The position numbers were made by a program, and so were the translations under genes. Under the pieces are notes generated by a model that was not told the DNA's origin, ran no database searches, and saw only the letters and a list, made by a program, of their open reading frames with translations. From the NCBI RefSeq assembly GCF_003049665.1, contig NZ_PYWM01000019.1, positions 1-64,000 of the forward strand: a stretch of DNA of 64,000 bases, in the 5' to 3' direction. Origin of the DNA: Lysinibacillus mangiferihumi (GTDB taxonomy: Bacteria > Bacillota > Bacilli > Bacillales_A > Planococcaceae). Below are positions 40,566 to 49,107 of the stretch, piece after piece; position 1 is the stretch's first letter; the number at the start of each line of letters is the position of its first letter.

Positions 40566-40787
40566 TTGGTTAATATTGTTGTTTGTAACAATGTAAAAAA
40601 ATTCAGATTATTGAAGAGTATGACACAACAAGAATTAGCAGACAAAGCATTTGTTCATCGTCAAACTATAGTTTCAATAGAAAACAGAAGTTATGCACCT
40701 TCAATTGTTGTTGCTTATGCTATTAGTTTAGTACTTGAAAAGGATATAAAAGAAGTATTTTACATTGATAAAGGGGGTGTTTCTTAG
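40566..40787 (+). CDS. XRE-family regulator of the bacteriocin operon
   Basis: 73 aa from TTG 40566 with AAGGTGGTG upstream (an in-frame ATG at 40530 lies inside the operator). HTH: MTQQELADKAFVHRQTIVSI. Like other short regulators that pair with DUF2975 proteins. Its stop overlaps the start of the membrane protein gene. Confidence 0.8.
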   Translation: MVNIVVCNNVKKFRLLKSMTQQELADKAFVHRQTIVSIENRSYAPSIVVAYAISLVLEKDIKEVFYIDKGGVS

Positions 40788-41203
40788 TGGGTTTAGTAAA
40801 AGTTCCAAAATTCCTAAAACTTTTATTTAGTTTAATTTTTGTAGTAGTTTTTACTTTTGTGGCATATAATTCTTTTACCAGTGGAGCAACTTTTAATGGT
40901 GTTATTTTTTCAACAGCAAATATAGTAGCTTTCTACTTTTTAATTAAAGAAACCTTAATTACTGTTAAAAAGAAAAATCTGTTTAAAAAAGAAGTGCTAT
41001 TAGACAATTTTATTATTGAAAGATTAAAAACATCATTAAGTTTATCTTATCTTTACTTAATTATTCATTTAAGCATCTCCATTTTTGCGAATGATAATCT
41101 CGTTGCATTTAAAGATTCTGTAGCCTTTGCATTATTTGCGAGCTTTAATATATTTATGGTTACTCAAATTTTTCAAGCATTTTTTTATTATAGTAAAGAA
41201 TAG
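40787..41203 (+). CDS. DUF2975-like four-helix membrane protein
   Basis: 138 aa, GTG start overlapping the HTH gene stop. Four TM helices (about residues 8-28, 35-52, 82-100 and 110-130). HTH plus DUF2975 pairs are common regulator/membrane-sensor units. Here, upstream of a bacteriocin-like gene, it could be an immunity or transport protein. Confidence 0.6.
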   Translation: MGLVKVPKFLKLLFSLIFVVVFTFVAYNSFTSGATFNGVIFSTANIVAFYFLIKETLITVKKKNLFKKEVLLDNFIIERLKTSLSLSYLYLIIHLSISIFANDNLVAFKDSVAFALFASFNIFMVTQIFQAFFYYSKE

Positions 41204-41279
41204 GTTTACTATAAATGCCTTTATTCCACTTTATTATATGAGTTGAAAAAACTCTAATAATTAATAAGGTGGTTTTTTT

Positions 41280-42104
41280 ATGGGGAACATTGTTAAATTA
41301 TCTATTTCTCAAAAGTCAGAAGTTACAAAACGGATTGAGGAACGTTTAAACGGTAAACTCGGTTTGAATTTGAAGTTAACTGACGAACTTCAAAGTTTTT
41401 CAGATAATCTTAATGCTGTTGAAGTAGACTTATCTGTTAATGATTCTAATGAAGTATTAGGAACGCAATATATTCAAACTGTTTTACAGAACGGTGAATC
41501 AATTGAGCTACAATATACAGAGGCGAAAGATGTTTGGTTGTATCAACTAAATAAAGTCGAAAACAATAAGGAAGTTGTTGAACAGGAATTTAAAAGGTTC
41601 AAAAACTCAAAGGATTATCAAACTGTATTAGACTTTCTTAAAGAAGGAGAATATGACCTAGCACCAGGTAGCAAGAAAGTGTTGAATATTGAACAGTATT
41701 CATTTGATGAGAAATCCCAAAAATCTACAAATAATATTATACAAGCTTTATCTTTAGATATAGTAGATAGTGATAAAATAGTTGGGGCATTGGTGTTTGG
41801 TGATAGTGCACTTATTAAATTTAAAAACGATGATGGGGTAGTTGTTTTTAATGAAGATATGCCAGTAATTGTTCCAATGGGAGCTGGAGGTAAATGGAAG
41901 AAGTGTATGGCTGATTGTATTGGGTGTGGTTCTTGGGAGTCTTGTGTTAGTGGCTATTCATGCTTAGGTGCTTGTGCAAATTGTCTCAATCCTGTATCTT
42001 GTCTTTTCTGTTTAGGGTGTGCAGTTGCAAGTACTTCGTGTTTGTGGAAATGCAGAATGTGTGTCTCGCCATCATCAAGACCACAGGAGTGTCCTGTAAA
42101 ATAA
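41280..42104 (+). CDS. Halocin-C8-like Cys-rich bacteriocin precursor
   Basis: 274 aa, RBS TAAGGTGG. Residues 1-205 are a soluble, charged domain without signal peptide. Then come PVIVPMGAGGKWKK and a 65-residue tail with 14 Cys (CMADCIGCGSWESC, CLGACANCLNPVSC, CLFCLGCAV and more) and a hydrophobic core. The layout and size match halocin C8 precursors, in which an N-terminal immunity part is cut from a Cys-rich toxin. No dedicated protease or exporter is adjacent; the subtilisin at 38899 is a candidate maturase. Confidence 0.65.
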   Translation: MGNIVKLSISQKSEVTKRIEERLNGKLGLNLKLTDELQSFSDNLNAVEVDLSVNDSNEVLGTQYIQTVLQNGESIELQYTEAKDVWLYQLNKVENNKEVVEQEFKRFKNSKDYQTVLDFLKEGEYDLAPGSKKVLNIEQYSFDEKSQKSTNNIIQALSLDIVDSDKIVGALVFGDSALIKFKNDDGVVVFNEDMPVIVPMGAGGKWKKCMADCIGCGSWESCVSGYSCLGACANCLNPVSCLFCLGCAVASTSCLWKCRMCVSPSSRPQECPVK

Positions 42105-42108
42105 TTTT

Positions 42109-42284
42109 GAAGCAAGGTTAGTAGCTTTCATTGGTACTGAACAGAGCACCTATGTTATCGGTGGACTGTAGTACATTCAGGTGTTATCAATGCTTCACAG
42201 TTGAAGGATTTACAAAGAGGAGTGATGACTTCTGACCATTTGATTGGTTTATATATTACAATTCAACAAATGAGTAATAAATAA
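42109..42284 (+). pseudogene. C-terminal fragment of a phage right-end gene, frameshifted
   Basis: Reads EARLVAFIGTEQSTYVIGG, then after adding one base (GGA to GGAA at about 42168) TVVHSGVINASQLKDLQRG and VMTSDHLIGLYITIQQMSNK. No start or N-terminus. The ending recurs at 14204-14251. This is the right-hand border of the deletion in the prophage. Confidence 0.65.
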
Positions 42285-42291
42285 AATAGCA

Positions 42292-42328
42292 AGACCGCCC
42301 TACCACTAATTATAGTGGAGGGCGGTCT
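42292..42328. terminator. Bidirectional terminator at the prophage right end
   Basis: AGACCGCCCTACCACT and AGTGGAGGGCGGTCT arms form a G+C-rich 15-bp stem. Confidence 0.85.
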
Positions 42329-42333
42329 CTTGA

Positions 42334-42553
42334 TTAATACTCTCTTACTTCAAATGAAGCAATCTTGTCGTGTACAATATATTCAGTTACTTTTTTATAA
42401 GGTGAGATAGTTTTTGTGAATTTGAAAGTTGAAGTACCTTGAGCACTTTCAAACCAATTCAAGTAACTATTTAAAACGGTATTAGTAACATCATATTCTT
42501 TTGCAATACCGTTTACTAGTGTGATACTAAGGATAGCATTAGAAGATAATATC
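42334..42553 (-). pseudogene. C-terminal fragment of an unknown protein near attR
   Basis: Minus-strand frame ILSSNAILSITLVNGIAKEY, then DVTNTVLNSYLNWFESAQGT and ...TEYIVHDKIASFEVREY, stop at 42334. The frame is closed upstream at about 42556 and has no start. No family is recognised; probably a decayed passenger gene at the phage right end. Confidence 0.45.
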
Positions 42554-42739
42554 TAAGGGCATTAATCCAAACACCCCGCAATAACAACTTTAACCATATA
42601 TAATTTAATTTACCATAATAAAAATCGGCAATTTTTGATAACAAAAAATATCCTAATCGAATAATCAACCATTTTTTAGGTGTAAAACAATCCCCAACCA
42701 ATCCGACTTCGTTACACAAAAAAAGTCACGAAAGTCACC

Positions 42740-42874
42740 AAAAAGTCACATTTCTCCCGAAAACATGTGAATTTGGGCGAAAACAAGTTTTTGTACATTC
42801 GTAAGAAACCTTGCTATAATGGGCTTTGTGATTACATATGAAAGAGGGTAAAAGCATGAATGCTTACGACGAAT
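42740..42874. repeat. Right copy of 135-bp direct repeat (probable attR)
   Basis: Identical to 14921-15055. Here it runs directly into intact brxA, so the element restored the promoter and 5' end of the gene. A 19-20 bp insert with extra AAAGTCAC units distinguishes its upstream flank from the left copy. Confidence 0.85.
42791..42820 (+). promoter_or_regulatory. brxA promoter
   Basis: TTGTAC, 18-bp spacer, TATAAT, inside the attR repeat; the start codon lies 36 bp further down. Confidence 0.7.
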
Positions 42875-43287
42875 ATATGAAACAGGTTGTGAAGCCGATG
42901 CGTGAAGAGTTGGTGGAGGCTGGATTTAAAGAGCTGACAACGGCGGATGCTGTTAATGAATTTATGGCGGAGGCGAAGGGGACTTCTTTGGTTGTTATCA
43001 ATTCGGTATGTGGATGTGCGGCAGGGTTGGCTCGTCCAGCGGCTCGGGAAGCGGTAGCTGCGGTTAAACCGGATAATCTTGTAACTGTATTTGCAGGGCA
43101 AGATCCAGAAGCAACTGCTGCAATGCGTGGTTTTTTTGAGGATGTACCACCAAGTTCACCATCAATGGCCATTTTAAAAGATGGGGAATTGGCTTACTTT
43201 ATTCCGCGTGAACAAATTGAAGGCTTCCCAGTGGAGCAAATTACTGCACATTTAACAGGCGTTTTAGAGCAGACATGCGAGAAGTAA
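42856..43287 (+). CDS. brxA: Bacilliredoxin BrxA (YphP)
   Basis: 143 aa from ATG 42856, with GAGGGT at normal spacing (ATG 42838 is in frame but lacks an RBS). The active-site CGC motif is in VINSVCGCAAGLARPAA (Cys about 54 and 56). It is followed by VTVFAGQDPEATAAMR and PPSSPSMAILKDGEL. It removes bacillithiol from oxidised protein thiols. It overlaps the methyltransferase gene. The N-terminus MNAYDEYMKQ is closer to YphP than to YqiW. Confidence 0.93.
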   Translation: MNAYDEYMKQVVKPMREELVEAGFKELTTADAVNEFMAEAKGTSLVVINSVCGCAAGLARPAAREAVAAVKPDNLVTVFAGQDPEATAAMRGFFEDVPPSSPSMAILKDGELAYFIPREQIEGFPVEQITAHLTGVLEQTCEK

Positions 43288-44066
43288 AAACAATTGTCAC
43301 TACAGCGGGCAGACCAGACGACTTGTCGATGGTGCTCGCTGATTTTGTGTGTAGCAAGTTAGATGTTCCCTTTATCCCTCGTCATAAACGCTCAATCCGT
43401 AAACTTGCAGAGGACTTTCAGGCGAATATCATTGTAGCAGGGAAAAATCGCTATGAATATTATGCATTTGGCGCAGAAGAGCCCTTTTTCTTTCATCCGA
43501 ATTCCGCAGCATTTCGCTTAAAGCGAGTAGCGAGGGGAGAAATGGAGCCGTTTTTAGATGCGGCACAGCTCGAAAAGGGCGATTCGGTCTTAGATTGTAC
43601 GCTCGGTTTAGGTGCTGATGCGATGTTAGCCGCATTTACTGTTGGTCAATATGGAAGAGTGGTGGGACTGGAAACGAATCCAAATGTGGCGTTTATTGTA
43701 GCGCATGGTATGAATACATATGATACCTCGGAGCTTCCGTTAACAGCCTGTATGCGGCACATAGAAGTGGTACAAGCAGAAGCAGTTGCTTATTTAAAAT
43801 CACAGCCAGACAGTGCATTTGATGTTGTCTATATGGACCCAATGTTTGAAGAAATTATTGAGGAATCGAAAAATTTTCAGGCACTTAGGGCAGCGGGAGC
43901 ACATGTAACTTTAACTGAGGCATGGGTCGAAGAAGCGAAACGGGTGGCTAAAAAGCGAGTTGTTTTAAAAGCTCATTATAAATCAGATTGGTTTGAAAAA
44001 CATCATTTCTCCAGATTAACACGTTTGACTTCAAAATTTCATTATGGCGTTATTGAGAGACAATAG
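43275..44066 (+). CDS. ypiP: Class I SAM-dependent methyltransferase, YpiP/RsmJ-like
   Basis: 263 aa, overlapping brxA by 13 bp. SAM-binding motif I VLDCTLGLGADAMLAA (about residues 106-121), acidic loop VGLETNP, and a DPMF motif (VVYMDPMFEE) as in RsmJ-type 16S rRNA guanine methyltransferases. The C-terminal RLTSKFHYGVIER is also typical. Probably modifies RNA; the target is not proven. Confidence 0.85.
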   Translation: MREVKTIVTTAGRPDDLSMVLADFVCSKLDVPFIPRHKRSIRKLAEDFQANIIVAGKNRYEYYAFGAEEPFFFHPNSAAFRLKRVARGEMEPFLDAAQLEKGDSVLDCTLGLGADAMLAAFTVGQYGRVVGLETNPNVAFIVAHGMNTYDTSELPLTACMRHIEVVQAEAVAYLKSQPDSAFDVVYMDPMFEEIIEESKNFQALRAAGAHVTLTEAWVEEAKRVAKKRVVLKAHYKSDWFEKHHFSRLTRLTSKFHYGVIERQ

Positions 44067-44073
44067 ACGACGG

Positions 44074-44107
44074 GAACAGACATCATATCATGTCTGTTCT
44101 TTTTTCT
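44074..44107 (+). terminator. Terminator of the brxA-ypiP operon
   Basis: GAACAGACAT and ATGTCTGTTC arms then seven T. Confidence 0.92.
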
Positions 44108-44269
44108 TGTGAAAAAAATTTTAGCGTAAATGAACGTTATAAAAGAGGTTTCTACAGAAAAAGGGCTTAGCAAAATTTTTCCTGTAATTGTGTTAACTTT
44201 TATTAAATTATCTATATTGTCTTACTTTTTTCGTTGCCACCCGTGTTTCTCAAGTTCCGCTTGTAGTCA

Positions 44270-44826
44270 TACTAAAGATGTAAAGCCTTTACTCTTCATC
44301 CTAACATTTACGTTTGTCATCTGTTCTTTACGAAAGGGCATGTGATCTGGTCATTTGGCATTATGTCAATATCCATTGAAGGCATTACGGCAGGCATATG
44401 ATTTGTCTGGAAGTATTCTATTTATTAATGGTGTAGCTTCACTCTTAACGCTAACTACAAAGCCACTTGCTTTAACAAAAGGGCTTAAAATTATTAAAAC
44501 TATTACGAAGTTGCGTGTACCAATTGAACAATTTTCCTTAATGATTGTCATTGCCATTTGTTTTAAACAAATATATTGAGTTACAACGGATTGTTCTAGC
44601 TCAAACATCTAGAGGTTTGACATTCAATTAATGGCTTTTATAAAGCGTGTTTTTTTCTTTATTCCCATTATTGTTTACAACTGTTCAAAGAGCAGATTGC
44701 CTTCGCGATTCCATCGATGCAAGAAGCTATAGTGATGGCAAAGAGCGTACAAGCTATATTGAACTACGCTATGGGAAAGAAGATTTGATTGCCGATTTTG
44801 ATTGTACTAGTTTTTATTACTATTAA
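44270..44826 (+). pseudogene. ecfT (ECF transporter T component), heavily degraded
   Basis: In three frames: KPLLFILTFTFVICSL, HVIWSFGIMSIPLEG, ASLLTLTTKPLALTKGLKII, TKLRVPIEQFSLMIVIAICF and, near the end, RADCLRDSIDARSYSDGKER then TSYIELRYGKEDLI. These are the landmarks of EcfT membrane proteins, including the first Ala-Arg-Gly-like coupling motif region in changed form (SRGLTF). Many frame changes and stops; certainly non-functional. ecfA genes are not in the window. Confidence 0.7.
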
Positions 44827-44849
44827 AAAATGATGCTTATTTTTGGAGT

Positions 44850-45066
44850 CGTCATTGATCATGAAACAAGGTACATTACCGATATTTTCGCACTTAAATT
44901 TACCTGTTGTGAGCGTTATTATCCTTGTTATAAATGCCATGAAGAGCACGCAACATGCTATTAAACGTTGGCATCAAGATCAGTTTCATACGAAGGCAAT
45001 ACTTTGGGGATATATTTAAGCCTATATGGAGTCATCGTCCTGCGTCTTTTAATGAAAGATGTGTAG
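44850..45066 (+). pseudogene. DUF4181-like membrane protein fragment
   Basis: Reads MKQGTLPIFSHLNLPVVSV, then NAMKSTQHAIKRWHQDQFH and ILWGYI, stop. After a one-base change it gives SLYGVIVLRLLMKDV. The end of a small membrane protein with HAIKRW typical of DUF4181-like proteins. Start lost. Confidence 0.4.
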
Positions 45067-45209
45067 CTCATTATCCGATTTATTTTGCCAAGCCATAGGT
45101 TATAGTGAAAAACATGATTTTACTTTATAAATTTTTTATGCTATAATTACAAACGTGCTATTTTAGGTAGCATCTTTCAGTAATCTGGCATTCTGCTTTT
45201 TGTTTTTTA

Positions 45210-45404
45210 GGATACTTATTCACACTGGCGCATGCTTTGGGGCTGCAAGGACGCAAAAGAAGGTTGGGTTTGCGTTGCTTAAGTTAGAGAGCACACAGTG
45301 GAATTTTACCGCGGTGAAGAAACGAAAATGTTTCGAAATAATATTCCCCAGATGATTGGGTTGAGACTTTACAATTTACAGAAATGTTACCTATTAAATA
45401 CTAA
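45210..45404 (+). pseudogene. Unidentified gene remnant
   Basis: Pieces such as LWGCKDAKEGWVCVA, REHTVEFYRGEETKMFRNNI and DWVETLQFTEMLPIKY (stop near 45404) look like real protein in shifting frames and end at a good terminator. No family is recognised. The 45067-45209 and 45441-45692 stretches show nothing coding. Confidence 0.35.
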
Positions 45405-45440
45405 AGGGGTAGCTTCGCATAGGCGAGGCTACCCCTTGTC
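45404..45440 (+). terminator. Terminator after the gene remnant
   Basis: AAGGGGTAGC and GCTACCCCTT arms, then a short T-rich tail. Confidence 0.75.
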
Positions 45441-45692
45441 CAATTTCTTGATAGTATGAACGAAAATAATAAGTATTTGTGATTTAGCACCTGCTTTTTT
45501 TAAAAAAGTTAGGTGTTTATTTAGCTTTTTTCTCCTAAATAACGACATATATCGACAAAATATCATGGATTATATTACCGTTTACTATTGTGGGAAAATA
45601 AGTAATAATAAAGTGTGGAGTTTTTTAAAAAATCAAATATATGCTATTTGATTGAAAAATTCTGAAAAAAGATTGAAACGAGGGTGTGGCAT

Positions 45693-46577
45693 ATGAAACA
45701 AGTAAACGAAGTACCAAAAAGTGTATTGAACCAACTAGCAGAAGTAGCTCAGCAACAACAAGAAAGTTTGGAGGCACTTGTAGCATTCTATTCCCAAGAA
45801 AGGTTGTTAGTTCGATTAGCAGCTTCTTCCTATGAAGATCAATATTGGCTATATGGCGAATTGTTATTAGGGACATTGACAAATGATATAGTAAAGACTT
45901 CTTCTGGAATGACATTGTGCGCCAAAAAAATGGCCAATAAAGAAAGTATCATCAAACATGCTTTCAAAGATATTTGTTCAGTGAAAGTAGTCGAAGATGG
46001 GGTTGCGTTTGCCAGCGATGAAATAGAAGTATCCTCTAGCGGCGAAGAAGAAGTTCAGATTAGGATTCCTGCACAAATAGGACACATAACAACATACATA
46101 GAAATAACGATAACTTTATTCGATAGTGTCTCCATGACTCCTCGAAAGATTGCAACCGCATCATTGTTAAATAGTTCGTCAACTGAGCTATTAGCGTATC
46201 CGACAGAGCTCATCATTGCACATAAATTTAATACCATATATCAATACCCAACATTAGCAGAAACGCTGAAAGATTATTATGCTATTTATTTACTAGCGAG
46301 TACCCAAAATTTTGAAGGTCGTGTATTACAAGAGGCTATACTCGATACATTCGACCGACATAAAACGACAATTGAAAAAAATCCGCCTGTGTTCTCGAAA
46401 CGTTTTGATTTGGATGAAAGCAAGAACAAAGCATGGCAACATTTATTAACGCACCAAGTATCCTTTGCTAAAGTTCAAAAACTTGTTCACCAATTGTTAT
46501 GGCCAATTTATAATCAAATTGAATTAGAAGATGAATTCTTTGAAAATTGGGATTATACATGTGGTAATTGGCAATAA
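45693..46577 (+). CDS. AbiEii/AbiGii-type nucleotidyltransferase-like protein with altered active site
   Basis: 294 aa from ATG 45693. The C-terminal two thirds follow the AbiEii toxin family: ELLAYPTELIIAHKFNTIYQ, TLKDYYAIYLLASTQNFEGR and LQEAILDTFDRHKTT, then a DEFFENW end. In the family the N-terminal part holds KGG and a D-x-D motif. Here the equivalent region reads LYGELLLGTLTND...SSGMTLCAKKM, without the Gly pair or the Asp residues. It should therefore not transfer nucleotides. No AbiEi-type antitoxin gene is adjacent. It is a lone, probably inactive or repurposed homologue. Confidence 0.7.
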   Translation: MKQVNEVPKSVLNQLAEVAQQQQESLEALVAFYSQERLLVRLAASSYEDQYWLYGELLLGTLTNDIVKTSSGMTLCAKKMANKESIIKHAFKDICSVKVVEDGVAFASDEIEVSSSGEEEVQIRIPAQIGHITTYIEITITLFDSVSMTPRKIATASLLNSSSTELLAYPTELIIAHKFNTIYQYPTLAETLKDYYAIYLLASTQNFEGRVLQEAILDTFDRHKTTIEKNPPVFSKRFDLDESKNKAWQHLLTHQVSFAKVQKLVHQLLWPIYNQIELEDEFFENWDYTCGNWQ

Positions 46578-46585
46578 AACATTGT

Positions 46586-46623
46586 AAAATCCGCGAGCTC
46601 AAATAGCGTTCGCGGATTTTTTA
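46586..46623 (+). terminator. Terminator of the AbiEii-like gene
   Basis: AAAATCCGCGA and (T)CGCGGATTTT arms then TTAT. Confidence 0.88.
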
Positions 46624-46719
46624 TCTGTATCTCTAATTTATCCGACATTTTCTGGACTTAAAATATCGGATATAGTAGGTTGTTTTTATTTACGATAGAA
46701 AGCGAAAGGAGTGAAAACA

Positions 46720-47571
46720 ATGGATTGGATTGTAAGAATAAATAGGGTAATGGATTACATTGAACTAAATCTATCAAGTAACATAGTCCCCAAAGAAGTA
46801 GCAAGACTGGCATGTTGTTCTGAGTACCATTTTCCTAGAATGTTTTCAGCTATAACAGGATTTACATTGGCGGAGTATATTAGGCGAAGACGTTTATCGC
46901 AAGCTGCATTTGAACTTCAAAACAACACCTCTATTCGAATTATTGACCTTGCAATCAAGTATGGATATGATTCACCTGATGCCTTCAGCCGTGCTTTTAA
47001 GAACCTCCATGGGGTTACTCCAACCTTAGCTCGCAAGAAAGGGATTGAATTAAAAGCCATCCCAAGACTCTCCTTTCATATTTCAATCAAAGGAGATGTA
47101 GAGATGGATTATCGAATCGAAGTATTAGAAGTTGAAGTTGAAATTGTCGGTGTGAAACAAAAAGTAAGGACAGCTGATGCTTTTATTGATATTCCTAAAT
47201 TGTGGGAAGCTGCGAATGAAAATGGATTGTTACAAAGATTAATAAATATGTCATGGGAAAGCCCACAATGCAAAATGGAAGGGATTTTAGGTGTTTGCGG
47301 CAAACAAGCGGCAATTACAGATGAAGAATTTGATTATTTTATGGGATGCCGCTATTCCCAAAAATTCTCCAATGATATGGAGAAAATCGTCATCCCAAAA
47401 AATACAACATGGGCTGTTTTCCCAAATATCACGGATGCTTGGAACCGTTTATATACTGAATGGCTCCCATCGTCCGGATACGAATTGGCAGACCTGCCTT
47501 GCATTGAAAATTATTTAGCACCTGATCGCATTCCTAGTAATGAGCTTTGGGTTCCTGTCCTCCCCAAATAG
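46720..47571 (+). CDS. AraC-family regulator with GyrI-like effector domain
   Basis: 283 aa from ATG 46720 (AAAGGAG nine bases upstream). Two HTH motifs at residues 8-105 (VPKEVARLACCSEYHFPRMF; IIDLAIKYGYDSPDAFSRAF), then a GyrI-like/Rob-type ligand-binding domain (VGVKQKVRTADAF; LPSSGYELADLPCIENYL). Such proteins sense small molecules and control efflux or stress genes. It is monocistronic. Confidence 0.88.
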   Translation: MDWIVRINRVMDYIELNLSSNIVPKEVARLACCSEYHFPRMFSAITGFTLAEYIRRRRLSQAAFELQNNTSIRIIDLAIKYGYDSPDAFSRAFKNLHGVTPTLARKKGIELKAIPRLSFHISIKGDVEMDYRIEVLEVEVEIVGVKQKVRTADAFIDIPKLWEAANENGLLQRLINMSWESPQCKMEGILGVCGKQAAITDEEFDYFMGCRYSQKFSNDMEKIVIPKNTTWAVFPNITDAWNRLYTEWLPSSGYELADLPCIENYLAPDRIPSNELWVPVLPK

Positions 47572-47654
47572 TTTTTCACTGCGTATTAAACTAATTAAAG
47601 GAAAATTTACTAAAACGAATTTGCTATGTGACAAAATTATAGAAATAAGTTGAA

Positions 47655-47686
47655 GAAGACCACTCCACGAAGGGTGGTCTATTTAT
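47655..47686 (+). terminator. Terminator of the AraC-type gene
   Basis: AGACCACT and GGTGGTCT arms with A-rich and T-rich flanks. Confidence 0.75.
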
Positions 47687-47832
47687 ATTGAGTGATATGG
47701 CTAACAGAATCAACTAGGTAAGTTTGTGATATGTACAATTCAAATGATAGACCAATCTAGAAATGGTTTTAATGCGCCATTCATTTGCATACAGTGGGGT
47801 GAAAGCAATCTTTGAAAGGATGTGAAGACACT

Positions 47833-47913
47833 ATGAAAGTGAAGGTTAAAGAATGGCGTGTAATGTCCGATCATAACAAACAATTATTATTAAACGCGGT
47901 AGTAACGAAATAA
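47833..47913 (+). CDS. Doubtful 26-aa ORF
   Basis: ATG 47833 after AAAGGATGTG encodes MKVKVKEWRVMSDHNKQLLL and six more residues. Likely a fragment of a longer gene. Between 47914 and 48135 only a gene scrap (EEVTRFAKACLNNGR) can be read. Confidence 0.25.
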   Translation: MKVKVKEWRVMSDHNKQLLLNAVVTK

Positions 47914-48135
47914 AACCTTAATGAATGTCCGCAAAGACAATCACTAACGAATAGCTAAAACAATTAAATAAAATATTTACACTTACTTCGGTAGGTGTTT
48001 TTTATTAAAAGCTATTAGAAGAAGTCACTCGTTTTGCAAAGGCTTGTTTAAATAATGGCAGGTTAAAAGCTATTATAAGAACACCTTGGAAAATCGGATA
48101 TAGCGAAATAAAAATTAAGAAGGGAGGTATTGTGA

Positions 48136-48530
48136 ATGGAAGTTAGAAAGCCGAACAACTTTGAACTAGATGAAATTATTGCGCTTTCGCCACAAGCTTT
48201 ATTTGATGGTACATTGGGCGGAGTAAGAGCAACCAATGCTATTATTTAATGGCAACAGAGAATCATAACTTAATGGGATGGATTTTAATTGGGGAGAGCA
48301 AAGACCAATTTACGTACCAATTAAAAGGCTTTATTTATGAGCTGTTTGTAATAGAGACATTTAGAGATAGGGGTATTTCAAAAGTATTAATGAATGTTGC
48401 TATTGAGCAATTGAGACAGGAAGGATATCCAGAAGTCAGACTTAGTGCTTACGTAGGAAACCATGCGATAAAACTATATGAAAAAATGGAGTTTAGTTAC
48501 ACAACCGTAACTATGAACTTACAATTGTAA
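48136..48530 (+). pseudogene. GNAT acetyltransferase with internal deletion
   Basis: Starts well (GGGAGG, then MEVRKPNNFELDEIIALSPQ) and stops at ATNAII. The next frame overlaps there as CYYLMATENHNLMGWILIG and continues with FVIETFRDRGISKVLMNVAI, the acetyl-CoA binding loop (RxxGxx in altered form), to LYEKMEFSYTTVTMNL. A short stretch between the two parts is lost, with a frame change. The downstream 94 aa may be expressed but lack the first strands. Confidence 0.8.
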
Positions 48531-48669
48531 AAGTCCTTAATCATACACTATTCGTATAAATATTTAATAATCTATTGTTTTTGTTAGGATGGATTTCATA
48601 AGTCCAATCAAAATTATTTGCTTATAGCAATCGTGTACTCAATAGGAGCTTTACATGTAAAGGGAATAA

Positions 48670-48706
48670 CAAAAAAGATTGAAGCCAAAGAGCTTCAATC
48701 TTTTTT
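48670..48706. terminator. Bidirectional terminator
   Basis: AAAAAAGATTGAAGC and GCTTCAATCTTTTTT arms: a perfect 15-bp stem. No gene is seen from 48707 to 48888. Confidence 0.88.
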
Positions 48707-48888
48707 ATTCATACATTTCTGTATATGAGTTTGCCGTATTTTATTAGCCCTACCTAGCCCCTTAACAGCACCCAATAGAAGCTTAATTTACATCATGTTG
48801 CAATAAAAGAAATTCGAAAATAATAGCAAAAACCTAAGTAATACGGCATTATACATACAAACTGTGTTCAGTATGCATAGTAACTAAA

Positions 48889-48960
48889 TTAGTCCGTGAA
48901 GCATAAAGAAGTTAAGTAACCTAACATTAATAAAAGACCAATACCCATTGCGATTGACAT
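48889..48960 (-). CDS. 23-aa membrane peptide with strong RBS
   Basis: AAAAGGAGG lies nine bases before ATG 48960. The peptide MSIAMGIGLLLMLGYLTSLC plus FTD is a single TM helix. Such short, strongly translated peptides occur in Bacillales as stress or spore small proteins, or as type I toxins. A paired antisense RNA has not been identified. Confidence 0.55.
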   Translation of the reverse strand: MSIAMGIGLLLMLGYLTSLCFTD

Positions 48961-49107
48961 ACTTTGTACCTCCTTTTAAAAAACGACACATTTATACATA
49001 AATTATTGTACAATGAAATGTAGAAATATGAAACCTTTTATTGGTTGAAACGTATTATATTATAAGTAGAATTACCAATTTGTACATAAAAGAGAAGGTG
49101 TTAATTA

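Noticed and set aside
42516-42719. 67-codon minus-strand frame before attR
   Set aside because: No RBS and no family pattern, and part of it covers the repeat flank; likely chance in an A+T-rich gap.
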